Positions 33,695 to 46,102 of a stretch of DNA of 64,000 nucleotides are shown here, one piece after another. Within the stretch, counting starts at the first letter, position 1, and every line of letters starts with the position of its first letter. Where the stretch lies: the NCBI RefSeq assembly GCF_022539665.2, contig NC_081332.1:1819773-1883772 (forward strand), in the 5' to 3' direction. The notes beneath the pieces are model-generated. The model saw nothing but the letters and a program-made list of their open reading frames with translations, was not told the DNA's origin and searched no databases. This stretch comes from Daphnia carinata (Eukaryota; Arthropoda; Branchiopoda; Diplostraca; Daphniidae). The position numbers were made by a program, and so were the translations under genes.

Positions 33695-34905
33695 TTAACG
33701 TCTAGCGGATGTTGGTTGCTGTCCGGCGACCCTGTACAGCCATGCGTAGTAAACCGAAAGGCGGGTGAAGACGCTCGGTTCCTCGGGATTGCAAGTTGGA
33801 CTGCGTTTAGATAACACACCGACGGCAATCGTTGTTTCAGCTCCCGTAGTTCCGTATGTTTGAACTATTGGAGAACCTTCGTCGAAGGTGCAAGGAGCAA
33901 CTACAACGTATGGATAAAGTGATCGTCAAGAAAAGGCATCGTGAGAAGCTATAATGATAAGTGTTATACTAGTAGGGGGACTTGTCATGTCCATGGCGCA
34001 TATCATCTTGGAAATTTGGAATTCATCCGCGCCGTACGTTCCGCATATGCCACTGGTTTCTAGCATAGTAAGTTCGGCATAGCGGAGCCTTGGAGAAAAT
34101 CCTCCTCCATCCTTTAAATCAAGAATTGAATTAAGTAATGAGTCGTTTTTAAAGATCCTAAAGAACCTACCACTGTGGCGCCCCATCCCATAAATGTTCC
34201 AAGAGGAGTAGGTTTCTCATCCGTATAGACTTCATTGAACTTGATGAAATTTTTGTAGGTGTCGGCAAAGCTGATATTGCTTGATAACTAAAATTGAATA
34301 TTTTCGAATAGATAAACTTCTTAATCTTCATCTTCTTCTAGTGCATTCAACCAACCTCGATCAGAGCGATGTCATCTGCTCGCGTGACACTATCATAGGT
34401 GTCGTAAGGGAACACTCTGAAAACGGCATGCCTTTCTTCGGAATAGTCGTAATCAATCAAATTTACCTGTCCGGCCACAACCACTAAGCTGCTAAGAACC
34501 TTACTGAAACGATCACAACAATAACATGTCATGTTTCGCTATTAATAAAAAAAAAAAAAAAAAAAAAAATGATGGAAGCCCATCGTGAAAAGGGATGCCC
34601 ACTTCTCCACACATGACGCTGTTGTGACGACCCATTTTTCGCTGTAAATGAAGCCTCCGCAAATGTGTGAATCCTCGTACTCGATGGAAACAACATACGG
34701 GAACATAGCTTTATATCCTTCGGTTCCCGGGGGTGCGATGGTAATCGGGATTCCTCCGGACATACGTCCTTCTCCATGAGGAACACCTTAATTCAAAACC
34801 AGCGCGCAAGTTTGAGTTGGCTATCAATGAAATTTCTCCGAAAAACGAACGTTTACCTGTAACAACAGCAACAACAGCTAACAAGAAGAATAGGATAGGC
34901 TGCAT
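33695..34905 (-). CDS. Serine protease homolog (inactive chymotrypsin fold), cluster copy 1
   Basis: Exons 34905-34857, 34786-34603, 34503-34356, 34287-34171, 34111-33970, 33900-33695; 281 residues. Signal peptide MQPILFFLLAVVAVVTG, then GRMSGGIPIT in place of the R-IVGG activation site. FPYVVSIEYEDSHICGGF and VVTTASC align with trypsins, but the catalytic His of AAHC is Ser. Asp102 is kept in DDIALI. The GDSGGP motif is replaced by CTFDEGSPIV, so Ser195 is Glu, Gly193 is Phe and Gly197 is Ser. Exon 2's donor (GTGGGC) is weak and follows a poly-T/A tract, and the exon 5 donor could be at GTCCCC or GTATAA; the latter was used. Secreted and non-catalytic by inference. Confidence 0.85.
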
Positions 34906-35272
34906 GATAGCTTCTGTTCGCCGATCGGTTCAGTAACTGAATCCTAACGGCTAACTTACCGCTGTCCCAACGTCAGAAACACGACAGGCTCCACCAAACG
35001 TTTGTACACTTTGAACCGAAGCGATAAAAACGATGTTAACCCCCCCCCCCCCCTTCTACCAGTGGACAAAATGAACAAAAGGCACGAACAAATCGTTATT
35101 TAGATTAAAAGTCTATTTACTATCCCACGTCACTCGTTACGCCATGAATTTAAACACCCCGCGTCCCTGTTTTAAGTTTCGATTTTTCTGTATTCAAAAT
35201 TCCCATCACCTATCTCGGGATTTATTCAGAGGTAAAAACCCATTCGTTATCGGCTTTGTAATGTTGTCTATT
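34906..35272. other. Spacer between protease-homolog copies 1 and 2
   Basis: Contains a C13 homopolymer at about 35041-35053; otherwise only flanking sequence. Confidence 0.5.
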
Positions 35273-36419
35273 TCATTGCAGCGGTTGTGGGCCGGCCGTT
35301 TGTTGCAGCCACGAATAGAAAATAGACAAGCGAGTGTAGACGCTAGCAGAGTCCATCGAACAGCTTTCGGTCTTTGACATGACACCGACAGCAATGTCTT
35401 GCCCGATGCTCGATTGAATGAGGGGAGATCCTTGATCGTATTGACATGGAGACCCCGCAGTGGGGACTATGTACAATAAACTAGTTGTTGAATTGATTCA
35501 TCTTTAAACATTTATCTTTCTTTCTGATTTTTACCTGGTGGTTCGGCAATCGCGCCGTAAGCGCATATCATAGAAGAGAGTTTGAATTCCGGCTGAGAGT
35601 AATCGCCACATTGAATTTCTTCTTTAATGTCCACTGTTCCGTAGCGAAGCTCATTAGATTCTGTCCCATTTTCCTGCGGTTTGTTCTTTGAATAATTACA
35701 TACGTTATAATCCAATGGATTTTGCATGTGCTTACCGCAGTGGCACCCCATCCGATGACAATGCCAGTTAAATCGTCCGTGTTGACTTCGTTGTATCTGA
35801 CGAAATCAATATTGGGCAAGTTAAAATCAATGTCTCTCGTCACCTATGCAAATTTTAAATGGATCAAAAGGTTTTTGACATGGCATTTTAAGTCTATAAG
35901 TCTATATACCTTAATAAGCGCAATATCGTTCACGTTGAACGTCCTGTTATACCCTTCGAAAATATAAATATTATAAACGGATATGATTTGTTCGTCGCCC
36001 GTCATCACGTTCCAATCTAAGCCGCCCGCCATGATTTTCAATGCGCTCGGTAATTTCCTTTTCATTGCGCAACAAATAACAGAGATACGAACGTAAAAGG
36101 TCAAACGAACGGTCTTATCTTTTAACTTAATAATTCGATCGTGATTGTACCCATCGACGCAGGATGCAGCCGTGATGATCCATCGGTTATTGTAAATGAA
36201 CCCACCGCAGGAATGACGTTCGTTTTCAATCACGGAGACGACGTACGGGAATTGCTCCAGTGTAGCCACATCACCTCCGATGATGCGTTCGTTCAAAACA
36301 GCCAGTCCTTTTTTTTTATTGATCAACGTTAATGCTTGCATAGCTGATTAGTTTAAAATTGGAATGATTGTACCTGTAACGGAGCAGATGATAGAGATGA
36401 AGAGGACGACAGGTTTCAT
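35273..36419 (-). CDS. Serine protease homolog, cluster copy 2
   Basis: Exons 36419-36374, 36343-36151, 36057-35910, 35843-35736, 35673-35535, 35466-35273; 275 residues. Signal peptide MKPVVLFISIICSVTG. ERIIGGDVATLEQFPYVV is the most protease-like N-terminus in the cluster. His57 position is Ser (IITAASCVDG); Asp102 is kept (NDIALIK); the active Ser region reads CQYDQGSPLIQ, so Ser195 is Gln in this copy only, with Tyr at 193. The second exon may instead start 30 nt further in (after a poly-A stretch), which would drop AMQALTLINKK. Same exon phases (1-2-0-0-1) as every other copy. Confidence 0.88.
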
Positions 36420-36909
36420 GGTTCCCAACGGTTACTAACGGCATAGGATAATGTCATATCGCGTCTTACAAAGTCCTTTGTTATTGCCGTGAACGAAATG
36501 GCCGAATTCTGCGGGCGTGTATCCGTTATGCGATAAGCGTCCATTGATTCAGCCGTTATGTGATTACATTTTTTGGATAGCGGTTAACATAATTTGACAT
36601 TTCCAAAATAAATGTGAATTTTTTAAACGGTGAATTCAATTTCAATGTTGGTGTACACATGGCGTACAGAATCATTTAAAATATTAATTTCTATGACCGT
36701 TTACTATTTGAGGGTAGGAGATAAGAATCGAACATTTCCACACATCGAACTTTGATGTCTTCAACACAGATTCGATTTCAGATTGATATGAAGTGCAACA
36801 GCTAACTTGTAAGGGTTTATCATTTTACTGTCACAAATGTATTGACATGCATCATCTTATGATAGCCCTATTAATTAAAAACAAACTCAGAGATTTTTAA
36901 TGGAAGGTT
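36420..36909. other. Spacer between protease-homolog copies 2 and 3
   Basis: No gene seen; AT-rich. Confidence 0.5.
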
Positions 36910-38357
36910 TTAAACGTGTTTATTCATGTCCAAAATATGTTTGCCAACGACGTCGTAGATCGAATTCGCTAGCGGTATTGAAAGACATCTGCTAAGAGAT
37001 GGTTTCGCATAAAAATCCCTATGTACAGTCTTATTTTTTACCATTGGGGTCGATAGTTGTTGTTGTGGGTGCAGTGTCGTCGTTCTAACTGGCTGTTGAC
37101 CGGCTGTGTTGATCAGCCATGAGTAGAAGATGGAGACGCGCGTGTAAACGCTAACCGCTGTATCCAACGAGCAATCGTCACTCTTGGATAAAATACCAAC
37201 AACAGTCGCAACGCTGTCGGTACCGAGTTTTTGAACTAGAGGCGATCCCTCGTCGTACTTGCAAGGTGATCCGACAGCCCGTGCAGGTGGAGCTACAGGA
37301 AGTATATAATCAGGAGTTACTAAACGATGCAAAGATTAAGTAGGTCGCTGTGTTCAGTTTAAGATTTCTGTTACAAACAACAAAAATGACATCCCCATTG
37401 AATGTCAATTATCACTTAGTACCGTTCGGCTGTTGGTTTCACGCAATCAATTATTCTAATTTTGAAGTGTTTAACTTACGATCAGCGACAGTCGAAGCGC
37501 AAATCATGGTCGCGAAATTAAATGCGGTAGTATCAAAAGTGCCACAAAGATCGCCGGCACCCTTAACATTGATGAAGGCTGTCGCATAGCGAAGGTTAAC
37601 GGATTCGAATCCTCCTTCCTATTTTGGACATCATTTCGATGATTAGTATGCTGCTTCTGGGCTTAATTTTAGGAAATGTACTTACGAACGTAGCACCCCA
37701 TCCCATGATTTCTGCGTCTACGCCATTAACTGCTTCGTTGTAACCAACAAAATCAACGTTTTCGCCATCCATGTTAATGTCCGCAGTAAGCTGTTAAGAA
37801 ATGAAAGCGGCGGTTATTTATGGAGAGAGGCATATTCATCAAATGCTTTATAAACAAATCATATACCTTCAGGAGAGCGATGTCGTTCAGCTTTAAATCG
37901 CTGTCGTATTGCGGGAAAATGGTGACGGTGTACACGGAAACCGTCTGCTCGTTAGGATCAAGATTGATTGCGCTTACTTGGCCAGCTACGACTCTCAGTG
38001 TGCTCGGTGTTTTCCTTAAAGCAAAGAAATAAAAGAAAACTTTAGTTCGCAACCAATGTCCAGAAGCTTGTGTTATTTATGCATGATTGCTAATTATGGC
38101 TTACCCTTCAACACAAGAAGCCGCAGTGACGATCCATCTTGCACTGTAGATGAAACCACCACAGATATGGCGATCGTTCTCAGTAATAGAAACCACGTAC
38201 GGATAGTTTCCAGGCTCGGCTAGAGTTCCCTCATTGATGCGCCCGCTTGGAAGCGCTTCAAATATAAATCAATTAATTAGGGGAGCAGTTGAATTTATAG
38301 CTTACGCTTACCAGAGACGGAGCAAACGACGGCGATGAAAATCAGAACGGACTTCAT
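36910..38357 (-). CDS. Serine protease homolog, cluster copy 3, extended C-terminus
   Basis: Exons 38357-38312, 38255-38105, 38014-37867, 37790-37686, 37618-37480, 37292-36910; 323 residues. Signal peptide MKSVLIFIAVVCSVSG. The activation region is altered (GRINEGTLAE). Triad: Ser for His57 (TAASCVEG), Asp kept (LNDIALLK), Glu for Ser195 ([11 protein letters not shown]). After the usual last helix (YSWLINTAGQQP) the frame runs on for about 60 residues (Thr/Gln, then basic sequence with a Cys), longer than in copies 1, 2, 4 and 5. That extension may be real or a sign of a lost stop or unseen last intron. Confidence 0.85.
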
Positions 38358-39034
38358 TGTTCTCGATACGATTTCTAAATGACAATCATTCGGCTTTGCT
38401 CCCCAGTCCCTAAATATGTTTGTTTCGAACTTTGAACGCGTCTCGTTTTCGATAACACATGATTGATATAGGTGTTCGTTCCTTTATCGCTCATTGGGTT
38501 TTGGTTTTTTTTCACAATTCCCCCACTGATTCCTTAAATCTGTTAACACACTCGACAGCCACCCATTGCATTCATGCATTTTGTATAAGGAATTCATAGT
38601 GTACCAAATTCAAAAAGGAATTTCGAATTATAAAGCAATCCTCTTCTAATCCAACACACGTGCCTCCCAAACTAGAAATCCTGCTGGAAAGAACAAACAA
38701 ACCCAAGGTTTTTTAGGGGAACTTAAAATGTAGGGAAACAGCCGTAACGTACGCGTGCACCGTTAACAACAGCTAAACCCTCTGTTGTGTATACAAAATT
38801 TCATAATCATCATATGGTACAAGCCGTGATAGAAGATTGATCAAACAACCAAATGACAAAGCAAAGCGATTCGTAGACACGTTTATCTATTGCACTGAGT
38901 CGCTAACAACCGAATTACATTAGGATTTAATTATGTGCTGTTTGAGCACAATTTTCGCGTGTTCGTATAAAATAATAAATTGCGTCCGGCTTGCAATTAA
39001 ACCATCGCAACAAACGTTCTACCCTCGTGAGCAC
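38358..39034. other. Spacer downstream of the decayed protease-homolog copy
   Basis: No coding sequence seen between copy 3 and the pseudogene fragment. Confidence 0.5.
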
Positions 39035-39215
39035 TCAGGCTCTTGTCCAGCAGTGTCCAACAGCTATTGGCTAAAGAAAGACAAGCGAGTGTAGATGCCC
39101 GGATGTCCGAATGCACAACTCTCTATGTTGGAGAAAATGCCGACAGCCATCTGGAGTCTGAAGGACGCGTTGGCAGGATCAACGATTTCTTGGGCTACGA
39201 GACAGTGAGGTCAAG
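39035..39215 (-). pseudogene. Decayed last exon of a serine protease homolog
   Basis: Minus-strand sequence reads AQEIVDPANASFRLQ, MAVGIFSN, GHPGIYTRLSFFSQ then a TAG stop followed by LLDTAGQEPE, clearly the last exon of a relative of copy 4 (EFIDPANAS, QPGVYTRLSFFAPWLLNTAGPQP). The DEGSP segment is not recognisable upstream, and no other complete exon was found between 39216 and 40003. It is a relic of an eighth gene. Confidence 0.75.
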
Positions 39216-40003
39216 GTGGGGCACATTTCTCGTTCCACAACTCCTAAATTCTACCTGCGGGCAATACCCAAATCCAGACAGGTAATTGCGAAGGATGGGC
39301 GATCATTCTATTTCACGAAGGACAGGGCGTTGCAAACATTGTCTAGTCCATTCCCTCGTAGTTCATTTCAAGGACTTGGAAAAACGTAATGGACACAACA
39401 ATTAGGAATGGAACACCCCTGGCAAAAGGGGCATCTCCAGGTAGGCCATTAAAAATCGATTGGATTGCCTTAACAACAAGCTACGTCGTCCTTTCGAATG
39501 CTGTTGAAACCCTTAGTCGTACACGTGCAGGTACTGTACGTCATGTGTTCCAGTTCGTGTATTGCCTTCATATCTGTTCAACTTCCTATTCGTTTTATGT
39601 GTGTGTTTCTTAACCAACGAACAGTGTCAACAAGAGTGAATGACTCACGATGTAAACGGAACGCCAAAAAAACCCAGGTAGGAAAATTAAATTCCCCTAG
39701 TTTCTTTTGTTTACTTTGAACCGAAGATTATGAAGGAGAAAGCCTATATCTGATATGCGTCGCCGATATTATTGTTTGTACAGTATACCCCTATGTACCA
39801 ACACAAACTTTCGCAATCCCCCTACCTCATTTTTTTAATAGATTCCATTAAAATGAGGCGAATTGATCTATTTTAGTTTAAGAAATTCATGAAATCATTA
39901 AGCGATTTAACAATCCTTGCGGTTCTTTTCAGTCCAAGAATCACAGGCTCTACATCCGCACATTCGTTTTGATTACAAATGAACGTGTGCAGTTATTGCC
40001 TGC
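39216..40003. other. Spacer with probable further pseudogene remnants
   Basis: Should contain the older 5' exons of the decayed copy, but none could be aligned with confidence. Open frames at 39389-39719 have no signature. Confidence 0.4.
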
Positions 40004-41218
40004 CTATAGTGGACGTTGAGGTTGAGGTCCGGCCGTGTTCAGTAACCAAGGGGCAAAGAAGGACAAGCGGGTGTACACGCCAGGTTGTCCCAACTCGCAG
40101 ATTTGGGTTTTTGAATAGACGCCGACTGCGGTCGTGATTTTCAGCGATGCATTAGCAGGATCGATAAATTCTTGGACGAGCGGAGATCCTTCATCGTAGG
40201 TGCAAGGAGATCCGGCAGGAGTACCTGGGGAGGAAATAAATAGAAAAAAAAGGCATAACACTTTTGAAAAACGATCTGAAAAAAATTAAATGAGTTTTAC
40301 CTGTGGCCAATGTGGCCGCAGCACATATCATTGTTGAAGGATTAAATTCTTCGTTACCAAAAGCTCCGCACGTAGAATTTTTGCTCGGAAATACGTCCGT
40401 ATGACGAAGATTGATGGATTCATAACCTCCCTCCTATTTTATTCAATTGCGAAACGCGTAAGGACATTGTAAAGATCGAAGTAGTAATTTCTTTTGAAAT
40501 GCATTAGGCATTATAGGTATTGTTTAACGCACTTACGTAGGTGGCGCCCCATCCCATTGTGAGTGCCGTTTTCGTGTAATCCACCTCGTTGTTGTATTCA
40601 ATGAAATCCACGTATTCGTAATCGAAGACGATCCCTGCCGTGAGCTGTTGTACAACAAATGAAACATTATTCAAGGCAAATCCGAACTACATCAACTTTG
40701 CGTTATACTAACTCTAACGAGGGCGATATCATTGGCTTTATTCGTGCTGTTGTACTCAGGAATAGGATTGAGAGTGTACACAGTCATGATTTGCTCGTTA
40801 ATGTCTGGATTTAGGAGGCTTAACTGTCCCGCAACGACGTTCAGCCTAGTATATGATTTGCTAAGCCAAGCACAACAGGGAAATTGGAGAATGAATCGTT
40901 AGATTTTATGTACTAATCGCAAGAGTGTTACCCAACAATGCAGGAAGCTGCCGTAACGATCCATCTTGGGCTGTAAATGAATCCGCCACAGATATGACGT
41001 CCATCTTCCGTTATTGAAACTACGTATGGGAACTGTCCCGATGAAGCCACGTCGCCTCCGACGATGCGATCAGTCTGAGAAAACGACCCTTTACGAAAAG
41101 ACATAATGTTTAATTGACCATCATGTGACAATGAAGAATAATGTGCTTTGACAATAATGCCATGTCTATTACCTGTTGTACGGAAGATTATGGCTACCAC
41201 AAACAAAATGAGCTTCAT
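40004..41218 (-). CDS. Serine protease homolog, cluster copy 4
   Basis: Exons 41218-41173, 41088-40932, 40860-40713, 40644-40537, 40433-40301, 40224-40004; 270 residues. Signal peptide MKLILFVVAIIFRTTG, then TDRIVGGDVASSGQFPYVV, an intact-looking activation site. His57 is Ser (VTAASCIVG), Asp102 is kept (NDIALVR), Ser195 is Glu ([11 protein letters not shown]). NST glycosylation sites occur in the mid region. The ending is short (LLNTAGPQPQRPL). Closest relative of the decayed copy at 39035. No defects. Confidence 0.9.
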
Positions 41219-41904
41219 CTTTTTCAAGAGGTGCAAACATCACAAACGCGTATAAATGTTAAATGACGTCCAAACTGCTCGGTTTTCTTTTCCAAAATGG
41301 TGTTTGAACACTGAAGTGTGAGTCGTCAGATCTGGTTGGATAACAGGGCAATTGTTCTTACGGGGTTTTTCCATTTAATTCTCGTAGTTTGAAATGTCGT
41401 AACAGTTTGGGATAGGACTGGGTCAAATGCACGGGGTGATTGGGTATTTAGGACTAACGCGGACTAGCGGGTCCCGCCCCTGATCAAACACGTTCAAACG
41501 AACTGTGCTATGCACACTTTTCGACTTGTGCCTTACGATAGTCCAGAGTCATTCGTATTCAGTGGTATGGCTGCATAAGCGTCGTGATGTGGTAGCGGCT
41601 GTGGTATTTCACGTATCAATAGTTTTCGTGCAACATTGATTCCTCCTTTATTTATTTTTTCTGAAGAAGAAGAAAAAGAGAAACTAGATGCAAAAGTGAC
41701 AGAAAAAACTCTCACCGTAACCGATCAGCTTGGATTTAAACCTGTTCGGAATGTGTTAATAAAATGCTAGAAAAATGTAATGTGTTTAGTTCCACTTAGA
41801 GTAGCTGAGTTAACGTTTTTATTTTAGTAAATTGCCATTTGAGACTTTTGGGCTGTGTTGGATTTTGGTATACAATGAGGTGAAAGCGTTAGTTTTTTCG
41901 TCGT
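41219..41904. other. Spacer between protease-homolog copies 4 and 5
   Basis: No gene seen. A 60-codon reverse frame at 41533-41715 has no signature. Confidence 0.5.
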
Positions 41905-43266
41905 TTAGAAATAGGAGCTGTTGTGCGAACGCGTTGGTTGTTGTCCGGCTGTTTCCAGCAACCATGTAGTATAGACGGACAGACGAGTGTAAACTCCTAG
42001 ACTATCCGATCTGCAGCCCTCAGTTTTAGAAAAGATGCCAACAGCAGTTGGGATTACCAATGAAGGATCGGCAGGATCAGTAAATTCTTGCACGAATGGG
42101 GATCCTTCGTCATACTGACAAGCAGAGCCACTTGGAACTGGAACAAGAGCAACAATACTAAACAATGTTCATCACGAAAGGTACAGACTTTCTTGCTAAA
42201 TTATTTGAATAAATCCAGCGATTTAGTAAATTGCTAAGATCATCCAATGTGCAATATTGGACGCCTCACCTGCAGCCAAGGATACTGTACTGCAAATCAT
42301 GGTCGTGGTGTCAAACTCGGTGTTGGCATAATTGCCACATGGTACTGTATCGCTGGTCGGAAAGATAGCAGCGCCCGCATAGCGTAAATTGACAGACTCC
42401 AACCCACCGTCCTGGTGCAACCAAAGATAACGTAAACTCTTCTAGCAGAAAAAATATTTTTGCATTAAGATGTACGCACAAAGGTTGCACCCCATCCCAT
42501 AATCACTCCTTTTTTAGAAATATCGGCTTCGTTAAATGCGATGAAATCAACATATCCATCATCGAACAAAATATTTTCTTTCAGCTATTGAAGAGAAGAC
42601 AATGAATTAGAAAACGAAACAGCCTTTCAAGGTTTCATTTTCTGTCTAACCCTAATAAGCGCGATGTCATGTCGTTTGATCGCACTGTCGTACTCAGGAA
42701 AAACAGTGATCGTATAGACATCCATAATCTTTTCGTTAACGTCTGGATTTATAAGGTTGAACTGTCCGACAACCACGTTGAGAGTCAGCATGGATTTCCT
42801 AAATAAAACGAAGAACGTTTTTATTTTTTTGCAAAGACTCTCTGAATTTCATTCATGAAAATTGTCCAAGCTTTTACAAAAGAAATGTTCTGAAATCTAA
42901 GGAAATGTTCATGCTGTTGAATGATGAGGGATAAAAGGAAACCTGTAGCTTGAATAAGACATTTCAGTTAGAAACAATCTTACAATTACCCAAAGACACA
43001 GGATGCTGCCGTGACGATCCACCTCGCACTATAAATGAATCCACCGCAAATGTGACGACCATTTTCAGTAACTGAGACGACATACGGAAATTGCCCTGGG
43101 GAAGCCAATCCTCCGTCCGTGATGCGGTCACGTATTCCTTCATGTCAAACAACACAAGAACATTTAATTATTCACGTCAGTCGTATTATCTTTTGAAATC
43201 GCTTCCAATTCAGGAAGACCTACCTGAGACAGTACACGTAGCAGCAAGAAGGAGCAAAAGCTTCAT
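41905..43266 (-). CDS. Serine protease homolog, cluster copy 5
   Basis: Exons 43266-43224, 43137-42990, 42798-42651, 42584-42480, 42411-42270, 42137-41905; 272 residues. Signal peptide MKLLLLLAATCTVSG. The activation region is DRITDGGLASPGQFPYVV. His57 position Ser (VTAASCVFG), Asp kept (RHDIALIR), Ser195 position Glu (CQYDEGSPFVQ). Exon 6 could use an upstream AG, but the chosen acceptor (GTTCCAG) keeps the VPSGSACQYDEG reading. The ending is ETAGQQPTRSHNSSYF. Confidence 0.88.
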
Positions 43267-43892
43267 CTTTCGTCTTTCAAGCTACAAAACACAGCAGTAA
43301 ATGGAAACCGTTCGGCTTGTGTTCGCATATTATACAACCTCCTTCTTTTAATCGTTGAGGCATTTGGTTCGGTTACTGTCGATAACCAAATTTACGAGGT
43401 GGTACTACATTGTTTTAAAGCTAAATATCGATTCGCTAGATAAGCAATGCTACTAATATAATCATGTGCCCATCAAGGCATCTTATTTAAGACAACAACG
43501 ATAACGAAGATGAGCCATGTGATGGTTATGTCGTACAGCTGAATGCGTGCAATCACGAATTCATCTAGCCCCAACGCTCTAAATGACGCAGGACCCATAT
43601 TTTCTTATCAAAACCGAGCAACACTACGTGTTTATTATGGATTAGTAACAACAAATTTAATGATGGAGCTCATTTACAGGGCAATAATTGCGTTATAGTC
43701 TTAACTGAATACTGACCGTTCTAATGGAAGCGGCGTGCAGTAAACCCTATGACTTGCGTGAATGAGAGCTAATGAATCCCGTAATGTCCTTAAGACATCT
43801 ACTTACGGACGGGATAACATCATCTTTATTACTGAAACATAGACCCGAAAATTCATTGCAAAAAACCTAAAAACAAAATCCTCTTCTAATCA
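43267..43892. other. Spacer between protease-homolog copies 5 and 6
   Basis: No gene or repeat recognised. Confidence 0.5.
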
Positions 43893-45307
43893 TTATAACG
43901 GCCTCAATTGTCTTTTGCGAATGGGAAGCGTGAATGGCGGTCTCGTCGTAGTAGTCGGAAGCGTAAAATCAGGCGGAAGTGTTACCGGTTCTCTAGTCGT
44001 CGTTGGCGGAGTGAATGTGCGATCCACGGTTGTAGTTGCAACCGTAGTTGTCGTACTGGCCGTAGTTGTACTGGGGGTGCTAACAATCGAAGTAGTCGTC
44101 TCCGTCGCCATGGATGTTGAAGCTGTTGTCGTTGGAACCGTTCCAGTCGTACTCTCGGTTAAGGTCGTCGCTTGTTGTACAGTTGTCGTAATGATAGTAT
44201 TATCCTGCGCTTGTTGTCCAGCTAACTGAGAAAACCAAGAGTAGTAAATGGATGCCCGAGTATACACGCTCGGCAAGTCCATGGAACAGCCCGTGTTTTT
44301 CGACATGACGCCCACTGCTATTGGCCTATTTGCCATTATTTGAACCAAAGGTGAACCTTCGTCGTAGTGGCATGGAGCACCTGCATTACCTATTCAACCA
44401 CATTTGATCTCACGTTTTGAAACAGTTAAGGTTTAGAATCTCATACTGCTAATTGAACTGCTCTGTGCGCATAACATGCTAGCCGTCTGGAACTCTGTTG
44501 CATTGTAATCGCCACATGAAGGTTCGTTTCCGCGGATAGTCACAGAAGCGTAACGGAGTCTCGTTGATTCGAATCCTCCTTCCTTTGATTAGCCAAAACT
44601 TCCAGTTAAATTTTCAAATTTTATTTAAGGTAATAACAAAATCAAACCTTACCTGAGAGGCTCCCCATCCCATAACAGTTGCTTCGGGATTAATCATATC
44701 AGCTTCGTCGTAGTTAATGAAATTCACCGCGTAACGGTTGCTGAAACTAATATTCTTCGTCAGCTATAAAACAAACAAGAACAAATTAAATATTTGATTA
44801 CAACTATTTAATTTTTTTGATGTACTGTATATACCTGAATCATAGCGACGTCGTGGATTTGATGGACGCTGTCGTATCCATCAAATGGATAAATTTGATG
44901 GACTTGAATCGCCTCTTCGTTGGGATCGATTGCAGTGAGCTGCAACTGGCCCACAACGACTTGCAATTTACTCGCTACTTTCCTACAATTTTCGAAAATT
45001 AGTTAACTCAATGTAGTTATGTTTTTGACTGAATTACCCCAAGACGCATGAAGCTGTGGTAACGATCCACTTCTCGCTGTAAATGAATCCACCGCAAAAA
45101 TGACGGCCGTTTTCAGTAATCGAAACGACGTAAGGAAATTGTCCTTCGTACGCGATCCCACCTTCGATGATGCGGCCATTAAAAGCCACTGGAACCGCTT
45201 TAAAACATCGTATGCAATTAATTATAGAACACGAATGAATGTCGCTAATTGAACTTACCTGTGACTGAGCACGCGATAATGAACAAAAGGAGGACGCAGT
45301 AATTCAT
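43893..45307 (-). CDS. Serine protease homolog, cluster copy 6, with mucin-like Thr tail
   Basis: Exons 45307-45259, 45197-45038, 44982-44835, 44763-44653, 44582-44447, 44389-43893; 366 residues. Signal peptide [17 protein letters not shown]; activation region [17 protein letters not shown]. His57 position Ser (VTTASCVLG), Asp kept (IHDVAMIQ), Ser195 position Glu ([11 protein letters not shown]). Unlike copies 1-5 it carries about 95 extra residues after WFSQLAGQQ, dominated by Thr with Ser, Val and Pro ([14 protein letters not shown] type), ending [10 protein letters not shown]. Such tails are often O-glycosylated and may bind the protein to a matrix or gut lining; that is inference. Shares several local residues with copy 7 ([17 protein letters not shown]). 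Confidence 0.88.
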
Positions 45308-46102
45308 GGTTATACTCATCAGCTACTGTTCAGCATATGTAAATGCCTTCGTAAAATACCGATTGTTTTAATAACTAAATGGCCTTCTATAAATAATATG
45401 CAATTCAACCACTGAACGTTGAACTTTGCCGATAGCAAAGTGATTGACGTATTTGAGCACTTTGAATAAAGAAGGTGCCAGCGTTGTGCTGCTCTTCAGC
45501 TCTGCATACAATGTTGATAATCGAAAGCCAAGTTCACGTATGGCGTGTTTACAGTCTGCATGTGTAAACAAATTGACAAGTAACGAGACTGTATTTGTTG
45601 ATATTCAACATTACACGTTTGAAACGAGTTTTATGTAAACTTCTCATGTCTGTATACATCTCTATCAAACTGTTTGGGCAGCAAAGTGTTTCACCTTCAC
45701 AATTGACTTGTTGGGGACACTATGCAAGCCTGAATTAATTATTTCCTACCTCCAGAGACATCGTATAAATTAAGACAAGAAACAGCTTTTCTCGAACTTT
45801 CTTTATGTCGAACGTAGGCGTCTCATCCAATCATCACATATCTCGCATCCGAGCATTCCAAATCTCTGTTATCTATTGTATTGTTTAAAATGCTGATGTC
45901 CAACTGGGGTGCTGACATGTAACTTGTATTACGTTTAAAACGTTGTATCTGAAACGACTTTCGATCGAATTGCACCACACAAGACGTCCGTTCAAATTGA
46001 ATTGTTTCATTATACCCCCATGATGTTATAAACAAAAATCCTTTTGTATTGTACAACACGACAAGACATTAACTCTTTTCAATATATAATTTGCAATATA
46101 GC
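45308..46102. other. Spacer between protease-homolog copies 6 and 7
   Basis: No gene seen. Open frames at 45368-45638 and 45823-46059 lack signatures. Confidence 0.5.

Noticed and set aside
33970-34111. Alternative donor GTCCCC for exon 5 of protease-homolog copy 1
   Set aside because: The GTATAA donor 12 nt downstream has the same phase and a better consensus; the choice changes four residues only.
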